This document shows positions 55,918-64,000 of a stretch of 64,000 nt of DNA, in pieces. Source of the DNA: Agarophyton chilense (taxonomy: Eukaryota; Rhodophyta; Florideophyceae; Gracilariales; Gracilariaceae). The stretch is taken from contig JARGXX010000004.1 in the NCBI GenBank assembly GCA_030374765.1, positions 1,054,001 to 1,118,000 on the forward strand, given 5' to 3'. Numbering within the stretch: the stretch's first letter is position 1; the number at the start of each line of letters is the position of its first letter. The notes beneath the pieces are model-generated. The model was not told the DNA's origin. It worked only from the letters and a program-made list of their open reading frames with translations, and did not search any database. The position numbers and the translations under genes are program-made.

Positions 55918-57485
55918 TCATTTCTCTTGGTCTTGACCGTTCTCGCTTGCGGTACTATCTTCAGGAGATGAGCTTTGAGTATGATCAGGGCTTGAGCCTT
56001 CCGATGATAAGCTTTCCTCCTCCTCCTGAATGCTGTCACTACTGTTTGAACTATCATCTTCTTCCATCATCTTCTCCTTCACCAAAACATTTAACTCGCA
56101 AAGATCTAAGGGGTACTGAATGACATCTTTTAAAAGAGAGTCAACGTATGTGTATAGATCTTTCTCTAAAAACCATTCTTTGTTATGTCCGAACCACATT
56201 CGAATCTCTGGTGTTGCGCCACCATCTTCATACGTAACTCCCTCAACCCATTTCACTAACTTGAGAACAGGGTTTTTAAAAAATACATCTTCCATTCGCA
56301 GCAGTCCTGGTACTTCATCGTACATATTCCGCAAAAGCAGTATTCTAATTCAGAGTTGATCTTAATATCCATTACCGTAGGAATTGTATCAACAACCCCT
56401 TCTCTCGCGCTCTTCCCATGGCGATGCAGAATGTTGAAGTTAACAGTATCCATGTTCTGTAGAAACGACGGCGTCAAAAACTCCGTACGACTGTCAATCT
56501 CGTCGATATCGGGCAAAAGATCGGATTCTTTTCTATAGCAGAAGTCCATTATTTCGTTTCCCAGTCGCTCTGCTTTCAATAAGTATCCAAAAACCTGTAC
56601 TTTATATCTTTGGGGTACTCCAAACCGTACAGCCAAAGTGCTAGGAAGGATTAGACATGAACCCACTGTCATAAAGAAAGCCCTTGACTCGTTTGACTGC
56701 ATTGGGCGCAAAGGCGCAACAAACTCATAGTACAGCCCGGACTCTCCCCTTTTCGCTGTGTGCCCGGTTACTATCTGTTCTGTGACAGTGACGTATATTC
56801 CGATACCCTCCAACTCACTAGCAAAAAAACCGCCTGAGGAAGTAGGAAAAAGAGTGTAGACCACGTAAGATCCAGTGGCCTTATTCTCCGAAGATTCCTT
56901 CGCATTACGCTGCCAACGCCCGGGACTGTCTTCTCGCTCGTTTACGGGAAGCACGGTCTTGGGGGAGATAATTAGGCTTCTCGATGTCTCAATTTGTTAA
57001 CTGGATATGTCTTCGTCTATTACCCTTATGAAATCCTGCATGCCCTGGATAGGATACAGCACAATGTTGAACCTGCAGTCTCTTCGTGGCGCAAACCTTA
57101 CAATAAAGCTCTTTCCAATCGGACCTTTGTAGTCGAAATCCATCATTTGTGAGGCCTGCATGGAAGATAGGTTACTCCGCATATCTCCTTTATCAAACTT
57201 GTACTCTAGATATTGGTCTATTTCACAATAATCACTCGGTGACAAATGGTGTATGGTAAGTCCGAATCTGAATCCTTTCAGAAGACCGTCATAGGCACCT
57301 TTCCATGATCCACACTTCACATCACTTGCTGGGAACGCCGGCTTATGAGGAAGCGGGTGGTCGTCAACCAAGATTTGTAAAAGCGGTTGAGGCCCCTTTC
57401 CAAGGTGATCTACAGCCTGAGATGAAACATTAATAGATGTCATGCTCGCGATTATTGAAGTAACCGCACATAAGTCCCGTAACAC
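55918..57485 (-). pseudogene. Unknown large gene of the second cluster
   Basis: About 520 codons on -. The frame from about 57485 (first ATG at 57443) runs to about 56340 with one TAA at 56997. It then shifts frame near 56335 and continues to 55918. The first half has beta-like, polar sequence (ILVDDHPLPHKPAFPASD, FKGPIG-like segments). The second half includes RMWFGHNKEWFLEKDLYTY, and the C-terminus is a long acidic Ser/Glu/Asp tail. I recognise no domain. It diverges from the plus-strand genes across the satellite region. A structural or DNA-binding role in an element is possible, but nothing in the sequence proves it. Confidence 0.5.
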
Positions 57486-57890
57486 GAAGAAATGTATGGT
57501 GCAACAAAATGGATATCGAGTGTAGCATGCTCCCCTGTGTAGTGTAGTATATCACGAATTGCGTCAGTCTGATAGTTGGCGCACGAACCAGTCGCTTACG
57601 CGAGAGTACCGTGTTGGGGGTAATCCAGGATGAAAACGGTGTACGAGAAAAGCGGCTGGTCTTTGTAAACGTAGGTACAGGTTATAACCCTCGAGACAGA
57701 AAGCAACAGGCTTCCTGTTATGGAAATGGGACGGGGATGTCACTGTTGGAGAGAGTCGCAATTGTTAAGCGCGGAAGTACAACTCCCAGAAGAGGCCTCA
57801 GTGTATGTGAAGGCACGGGTGCGATACCATGAGATAAAGGCTGGGTGTGAGGGTGTTATAGAGCGGGCGCGTTGTTAAAGGCTAAGGCCT
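57486..57890. promoter_or_regulatory. Divergent intergenic region, left of satellite
   Basis: No gene recognised. It should include the promoter of the leftward genes. Confidence 0.4.
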
Positions 57891-58930
57891 GATGAGCCCG
57901 GGATGGGCGAACGTGAATGGAAGCCGGAACTGAGGCACCATGATCACGAAAAACGCCGTCACAGGCACCAATTGATTTCAAGAAAAAAAAGCAAAGTAGG
58001 GCACCAAGTGCCGTCGGCAGATTTGGGGCGGGGTTCTAGAGGCTGCATGGCGCAGTGCTATTAAGTTCAAATTTTTAGATTTTTTTTGAGTTCGAAATCG
58101 AGGATTGAATCTGCCACTCGATTTGTCCGCCATTTCAGAAAAGAATTTTTTTTTTCATTCCGATGCTCCTGGCAAAATGGGGGGTTCCGTCCTCCAAATG
58201 AGTGGCTGCGCTGTCCAGTTTTAATTTAAATGGACTAATTAGCCCAGCATGGGCGAACTTGAATCAAAGCTAAAAACGGAGGCACCATAATTGCGCAAAA
58301 CGCCGCCACGGGAGCCAAAAGATTTCAAAGAAAAGATGCAAGAAAGGGTACCAAGAGCAGGTGGCAGAGTTGATGGGGGGTTCTAGGGGCGCCATGGCGA
58401 AGTGCAATTAAGCTCAATTCTTTAGATTTGTTTTTGAGTTCCAAATCCAGGAGCGAATCTGCCACTCGATCTGTCGGCCATTTCAGAATAATATTTATTT
58501 TTCGATTCCGATGCTGCTGGCGAAATGGGGGATTCTGTCCTCCAAGTGAGCGGCTGTGCAGTCCAGTTTCCAAAAAATGGACTGATGAGCCCAGAATGTG
58601 CAAACGTCAATCAAAGCGAAAACTGTAGCACCATGATCGCTCAAAACGCCGCCAAGGGCGCCAAAAGATTTCAAAAAAAGCCAAAAAGGGTACCAAGTGC
58701 GGGTGGCAGATTTGGTGCGTGGTTCTAGGGGCGCCATGGCGCAGTGCAATTAAGCTCAATCTTTTAGATTTTTTTTTGATTTCCAAATCGAGGATTGAAT
58801 CCTCCAATCGATCTGTCGGCCATTTCAGAAAATTCTTTTTTTTCAATTCGAATGCTGCTTCCAAAATGAAAGATTCCGTTTTCCAAATGAGCTGTTGAGC
58901 CTTCAAGTTTTCTAAAAAAATTTGTGTGCA
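57891..58930. repeat. Tandem satellite, three copies of about 346 bp
   Basis: Units begin with GATGAGCCC-like words at 57891, 58237 and 58584 (spacing 346 and 347). Each carries the same order of landmarks: GGGCGAAC-type word, AAAACGCCG, TTTCAA-A run, GTACCAAG/GCACCAAG, GGTTCTAG, GCATGGCG/CCATGGCG, TTTTTTGA-TTCGAAATC-like, CCACTCGAT, GCCATTTCAGAA, GATGCT, CCTCCAAATGAG. Copies differ by many substitutions. Noncoding. Confidence 0.9.
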
Positions 58931-59204
58931 GTAAGGAGTACACAAGCGCTGCACCTCCGTTACGTGCAATTCCACATGCTGGTATGTGCTCCTGATCTGC
59001 GCCGTTCTTTTAGCGCACGTGGGTGAAAGAATGCTAGGGGAATTCGCTGCGCTTCGCCGCGGCTGTTCGAAGTCTCTACACGTCGGCTCTCTTTCCCACT
59101 CATACAGTCTGCTTCGTCAAATGCCTCTAGTCGCCAGTCGGCCGTGGTGAAACCACACCGAACCGACGTTCTTCCCTAATACAACAGCGTTTTCCTCGAT
59201 TCTA
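58931..59204 (+). promoter_or_regulatory. Divergent intergenic region, right of satellite
   Basis: About 270 bp between the satellite and the ATG at 59205, presumably the promoter of the rightward genes. Confidence 0.35.
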
Positions 59205-59923
59205 ATGGACCCTCCCGAGTGGTACATCTACGACATAGTCCAAAGCCTTCGTTGTTTCTCCTTCTCACATTGATCACTGTGGCATCGCTCCGAAAAAGAT
59301 ATCTTTTTTGTACACAATACGCGCCGTACTTGTCCTACTATCTAGAGCGCATTAAATATAATTTCTCTGGTGGTCCTTCAAACACAAACCGTACTATACT
59401 ACTCCACAGGAATACTTTTACACATCCTCTCCGCTTCTTCAAAAGTATCATCTCCACCAAGCACATGGATTCTTTCGAAAGGGAGCTTTATCAATGCATT
59501 CTGAGAGGAAGATCCTCCAAGGTATTTTTGGGATCTATTGATCTGTTTATAGGCCCCATCATCGAACGCAGCACCTCACCGCTTAGACTTCTTCAGGTCT
59601 CCAAAGAAATCAGGGCCCCATCTGAGTTTCGACTTTCAGACCCACTGCTGATCGTGAAAGGTGTGAAGGGTGTTAGCCAGGGGAAGCTCCTTGTCCTCGG
59701 TGGTTCTCATAGACTGATAGTGAGTGCAAGGCAAATGCTGATTCCTTTGTTACCGTATCAAATAATCGACTTCTCATCACTTCACGGAAAATTGAACCTT
59801 AGAACTCATGAAGCTCTTATTACTCACCATATAAAATCGCTTCAACCCCGCCCACAAACGTATGGAATCATGAAGCAAGTGGTTCTATATGGAAAGCTGA
59901 AGGAGTACTGGCTCTGGCAATAA
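59205..59923 (+). pseudogene. Unknown gene, first of the rightward block
   Basis: An ATG at 59205 opens a short frame (MDPPEWYIYDIVQSLRC) that stops after 22 codons. The next frame is open from about 59219 to 59923 and is protein-like throughout (ILLHRNTFTHPLRFFKS, SIDLFIGPIIERS, KLLVLGGSHRLIVSARQML). One frameshift near 59250-59275 probably separates the true start from the rest, giving about 235 residues. No family recognised. Confidence 0.45.
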
Positions 59924-59965
59924 AGCAATAGACTTTCACAGACATGAAACGCGAAACCAAAATCC

Positions 59966-62191
59966 ATGACACATTCAAAGCTGCTTACACTCTACGAAGG
60001 ACTTCAAGATCTAACGGGTGACTCGAGCAAATACGCCATTGCTTTTCTTGATTCAAATTTGGAAATGAATACTTTAAGAGGGTACATGTCCGGCGCCGAT
60101 CGACTTCTCGAGGCCGACGTTGTTTCGGACATTTGTGTAATAGAAGATTGCGGAGATTCGAAGTTCATTCGAACCACACTGAATACTCTGAAGAGATTGC
60201 CGGTGGAAAATATAAGAAGAACAGTATCTCTGTGGCTTTCGCGAAGAAGTGAAGGAATGAAATTCATCTGCCAGTTTTCTGATATCACTGGAAGTGAAGT
60301 GGACGGGAAAAAAGGAGAAGAAAAAGAAAGTATGAGCAAGGAGACACAAGCACGCGAACGTTCCGAACCAAGCCTCCTAAAGGCTGGGAGCACTATATTG
60401 ATTGGAGTACTCCGGGATGCGTTGCGCTTTTAGATGAACTTGACCTCATTATACGTAATGAAGCAGTGAAGGAAGATCCGGATATCGAGGAAGGACGTAT
60501 ACATGTAGTCGATGGCACTGAAAGAGAAGAGAAAAATTAGCAACATGGTGAGGACAGAGCTGGAGAAGAAGAGGGATATTGAAGAAGATGTAGAAGAGTT
60601 CAATCTTATACAAATGATCAACAATGCAATCGATGTGCTTGAGACCGAGGGACTGAATGAAGCTCGACTACTCGTGGAAGGTGGTACATGCCAGGAATCT
60701 TTCACCTTGGGGAAGAGCGACATGAAATCTATCCAAGCCCTCACAATGGCAAGCGACGAAACGCTTTTATTCATTTTGAATTTTCTTAACAACTGGACTA
60801 TGGAATCAATTTCGGAGGTGTACATCTTGCCTTCTATTCTAGTTAGCGGCTGGTGGGACAGTGTTTTCATGGAAGACAGCCCTGAGTTGGATGAACTGAT
60901 TCGAAAGGTGCAGGAACACAAGAATACAAAACAGAATGCTCACAAGCTTGTCTGGGACTCGAGTATCATCGTCGTCATGATTTTTGGCAGCAATCACTGG
61001 TCTATAGCCGTCGTTGCTAATCTCCCGCGACTACTGTACGACCTTGAACACGAGGATGGGAGCTCAAGTGAACCAGTGCCAGAAAGAGAAAGAAAGACGC
61101 ATGTGTATTGCTTGGATAGTATGGGGAGCAGTTCCCCTCACAAGGGTCTAGACTCAAACTTGATCCACCATCTGGTAGCAAGCTATCCTGGAAAGCGCTG
61201 TGTATCCAGTTCTACGTTGAGCCGTTTTATTTCAGTGGTCAGTCTTAGGAAAGCTCTTCAGAAGCGCCTGGAATGTGGATTCTACGCTACCTACCATGTT
61301 TCTTTGGTCGCTAGAAACTTCAGTATCTTCCTGGGTGGTTCTGTGACACACGTTGAACAATATATGAAGATGTGTTATTCGAAGTACACGTTTACACAGT
61401 ACAGTCATGACATCCAGGCGCGTCTCAAACTACTTTGCATAGCATACGACAAACAATCACCAAAACCGATCAGGAGCAATGTTTACCTTTGGGATGACGA
61501 CAACGCACCTGTGCGAACACTGCCTCTTTCAGAAACGAATGATATTATCCAGGCACAATCCGCAAAGGGACCTCCAACCATCGGAAAGCCAGACCCATGC
61601 AAAGAGCACTTCGATGAAGGCCCTGTACTCGCAAATAGTGACAAACATTTCGAGAAATGTTCCTGGATCCCTTCTCTCCAACAACAACGCTTAGACAGTA
61701 CGCAGTGTATGTCGACATCTGACCTTGAGTTTCTTGTACGCAGTATGTCAGAGAGAGCCATCAAGGCCATTGACAATGAAGAGGATTTGAAGAAGAAAAC
61801 AAGTATTCGCCGACTTTTGAATGAGCCAGAGATGAAGAAAGTGAGAGAAGAGCTTGACAATGAGGCCACTATACGAAGCAAAGTTGAACAAATCATTTCT
61901 ACGGTGCCTCCAGGACTTGAAAGAGAACAAGACAAGCAGAGGAAGGTCTCACCTTCTGCAAATAGCCAACCACTTCCAAGCTGCAAGCGCCTGATTCGGA
62001 GATTAAGCAAAGTGCATAGAATTCAGGGTGAAGAAATTTCTGAGTCGGCACCGAGATGGAGCCAAATCATACAAGAAGGTGGGTATATAGTACACAGGGT
62101 TGAAGATAGTGAGATGAAGATGGAGTGGGAAGCATGCATGAAGAATGCCGAGGATCTGGTGAATCGTATGAAGAAAAGCAGGTCTATCTAA
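59966..62191 (+). pseudogene. C48 (Ulp1-like) cysteine protease gene with two frameshifts
   Basis: ATG at 59966; the frame runs to about 60390, continues in another frame (WEHYIDWSTPGCVALL...IEEGRIHVV) to about 60530, and returns to the first frame to 62191, giving about 740 residues in all. The last part holds a papain-like C48 protease: His in SNHWSIAVV (60995-60997), Asp in CLDSMGS (61115-61117), Cys in ECGFY (61274-61276), in the order and spacing of SUMO proteases. A long charged tail with a coiled-coil-like helix follows. Such proteases cleave ubiquitin-like modifiers and are also carried by several eukaryotic transposon groups. The catalytic residues are intact; the two frame changes near the N-terminal third are the defect, unless they are short introns. 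Confidence 0.75.
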
Positions 62192-62533
62192 TGGCCCGAG
62201 GTTCATGGTATGGTCGTATGTTCTATCTGTCTCTCTTTTCAGTTTCCAAGACATAAAATGCAAGGCTGTGAATTTCGACAAGGGATCGGCGTTCAACATT
62301 TTACCTCTTGCTGCAGACGGATTATCGAGTGAATACATTCTACCTATCCATTCTATAGAGTTTGTTTCTTTCCCGCTGAACAATGTATCTCCGAGAGATC
62401 ACAGTAGTGCGCATCATTTACGTTATTTTCTACTTTCTCACCGCGTTTTCTATATCATGGATCGGAAATGTATCAAGCGCAGAACTCTCCGTTGCGACCC
62501 TTTCTGAACAGAGCATTTCTATCGAACTTTTTC
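62192..62533. other. Convergent gap between protease and recombinase genes
   Basis: About 340 bp with no gene. Both flanking genes end here. Confidence 0.6.
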
Positions 62534-64000
62534 CTAAATCTCCTCCTCATCGTCTTCAAAGAGTTGAAACCCACCACTGGAGAGTTCATCATCCTCATCA
62601 TCATCAGTGTCATGTCCAATATTTCCCCTTATCACGTTGTCTTTCTCTGGAGTACCTGCCTTACTTACTTCGCGCTTCACTGGTTTGTCGTCATCTTCTT
62701 CATTGAGGACAATGCAAAAATGCTTTGAGATAAGGTCCATAATTTCCTTGAAGTCAGTGGAGTAGCAAGCAGCATACGTACAGCGCAATTGCTCATCTTA
62801 TCTTTTCATTTGCTTTGCAACCAATCCCAAAAACTTTTCCTCGGACATGGATTTACCAAGCGAACCAGAACGAAACTGATGCAGCATTGATGTGGCGTAG
62901 TTCGCGCGCAATGTCATTGTAGTAACTGATTTCAGATCGGGATCTATTTCGCGCATGAACATCTTGATGGAATTTGAAACATTGGCTGTGGTAAGAAAGT
63001 CCCCGTACCGTGAATGCAAGAGAAGTGGCTGACCAGTCTTAGATATCAACTAATCGTTTCTACTGCGATGTAGAAGAATTGGTCGTACTACTTTGACGTG
63101 GAATCGGAGGTATGACACCATCATGCAGGGAAAGTTAACATTCGGAATGTCTAGCGCTCTGGCAGTCTTCTCTGAAAGTGTTTTGATACCGATTGTATTT
63201 CCGCCATTGCCACCAGCCCTCCCCATTTTCTTGAGCTCTTTCTTAGTCGGACACTGAAGTTTTGCGTATGCCTGTGGCCATTGTCCTCCACCGCACAAAG
63301 CAAGGAGAGCTAGAAAGTTGATGCACCATTTGTTGAGGAGCCCTTGGTTCTTTTACATCTCCTGCACGCTCTTCTAATGGCCCTTGCCATTGACATCAGC
63401 CGCAAAATTGTTACAAATACCTGAGAGACGACCTCGCTCAAGCCGAACCCCGCGCTTGATATGATCCTCAGTGACGATCGTATGATTTTGAACGCGTTTC
63501 TCAGCCGCCTGCTTCATTCGAGATTTTTTTCGGGCACTTGTTTTAGTGGCATTGAAGGTTGTACTCAAAAACATCATAACCCTTTCCAAGTCAGAAATCT
63601 TTTCCACATCCGTTACGTACCTCATTCTGGCAAACCTGCACACATTGAGGAGTGTGTTGCACTTTGCAGCCACAGTGCAGCAGGATGCCATGAAAATGAA
63701 GTGGTTGATGAAACACTTCATAAGGTTTTCATTTGAAACACATGAAAACAACGAGTTCTTCCGCCATCCCGAAGATCGGCGCATCACACAAGCAGAAATA
63801 CACCAGCGCATAAACTGCCCGGTGATTGAATTCACCACCATAAAACTGGTCCCACTGGAAACATTCATCAGTTCGCGTGTTTTGTGTTTCAGGGAATAGA
63901 TCTCTTTCAGGTCCTCACAGTTTTCAGGTGTAATTCTGAGACCTGCGTAGGCTGTGAGGCCCTTCCCGACCCTAGGACATTTCTCCTTCAGCAGAACGAT
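62534..64000 (-). pseudogene. Crypton-type tyrosine recombinase, truncated by window edge
   Basis: One frame on - stays open from the right edge to 62534, broken by stops at 63374, 63353, 63050 and 62798 and no frameshift. Landmarks: a Lys-rich DNA-binding part; ALCGGGQWPQAYAKLQ, where families have Arg (GGGQRPQ), here Trp (63278-63280); LRANYATSM with the second Arg (62906-62908); LVAKQM...EQLRCTYAAC with the candidate nucleophilic Tyr (62774-62776); then an acidic tail. This matches Crypton-group recombinases, which move elements as circular DNA by site-specific recombination. It converges on the C48 protease gene. The protein starts outside the window. Confidence 0.8.

Noticed and set aside
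1-64000. An alternative genetic code with TAA/TAG read as Gln
   Set aside because: Many internal stops fall at plausible Gln positions, but CAA and CAG are used freely, TGA stops also occur, and the bromoperoxidase, RING and glycosyltransferase-like genes end normally.
55918-64000. Reading the second cluster as a polinton-like virus (protease plus recombinase)
   Set aside because: No polymerase, packaging ATPase or recognisable capsid protein was seen; the protease looks like Ulp1 and not adenovirus-type, and the recombinase is Crypton-like.

Overview
This is nuclear DNA of a eukaryote, most likely a florideophyte red alga and possibly Chondrus crispus or a relative. The main evidence is an intact, intronless vanadium-dependent bromoperoxidase of the red-algal (Corallina) type at 31.4-33.2 kb. 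The few host genes have no introns and sit in a dense field of nested, decayed retrotransposons. No bacterial operon signals, rRNA genes or credible tRNA genes were seen. The species name is inference; red algal identity is well supported by the haloperoxidase.

Layout. 1-6.2 kb: right part of a Ty3/Gypsy chromovirus (broken pol on +, a broken antisense ORF on -, one LTR), inserted into a Copia element whose gag/protease remains at 6.2-7.3 kb. 7.3-16.3 kb: a second Gypsy element (integrase 9.0-9.5 kb, chromodomain 15.1-15.4 kb) split by a DIRS-like tyrosine-recombinase retrotransposon on - (9.85-13.9 kb). 17.2-18.4 kb: a single-exon, membrane-anchored glycosyltransferase-like gene. 20.2-26.3 kb: a complete young Copia element with 336-337 bp LTRs and a 5 bp target duplication; it interrupts an open frame that rejoins exactly across the empty site. 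27.9-29.3 kb: Copia reverse transcriptase/RNase H remains, interrupted by a solo LTR related to the first Gypsy LTR. 31.4-33.2 kb: bromoperoxidase. 35.7-36.6 kb: a very GC-rich gene for a HEI10/Zip3/RNF212-like RING plus coiled-coil protein. 37.9-38.5 kb and 41.3-41.9 kb: Gypsy and Copia fragments.

From 42.7 kb rightwards the content changes and holds the most unusual material. On + lie an unrecognised gene (A), a gene fusing a beta-class N6/N4 DNA methyltransferase to a SET-like domain (B), and a long gene (C) encoding two C2H2 fingers, a tyrosine-recombinase-like domain, a RecQ-family helicase and a Cys/His-rich tail. C resembles fungal telomere-linked helicases, and 0.4 kb beyond it lies a degenerate CCCCTAAA-type telomere-like array. 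A second cluster from 55.1 kb to the right edge has unknown genes diverging from three copies of a ~346 bp satellite, a C48 (Ulp1-like) protease gene, and a convergent Crypton-type tyrosine recombinase running off the edge.

Most element genes carry premature stops but few frameshifts; several stops lie where family conservation predicts Trp, Arg or Gln, consistent with C-to-T/G-to-A decay. The glycosyltransferase, bromoperoxidase and RING genes are intact and are the best candidates for working host genes. The two clusters at 42.7-53.3 and 55-64 kb are the best candidates for undescribed mobile systems; both pair a tyrosine recombinase with an unusual accessory enzyme.
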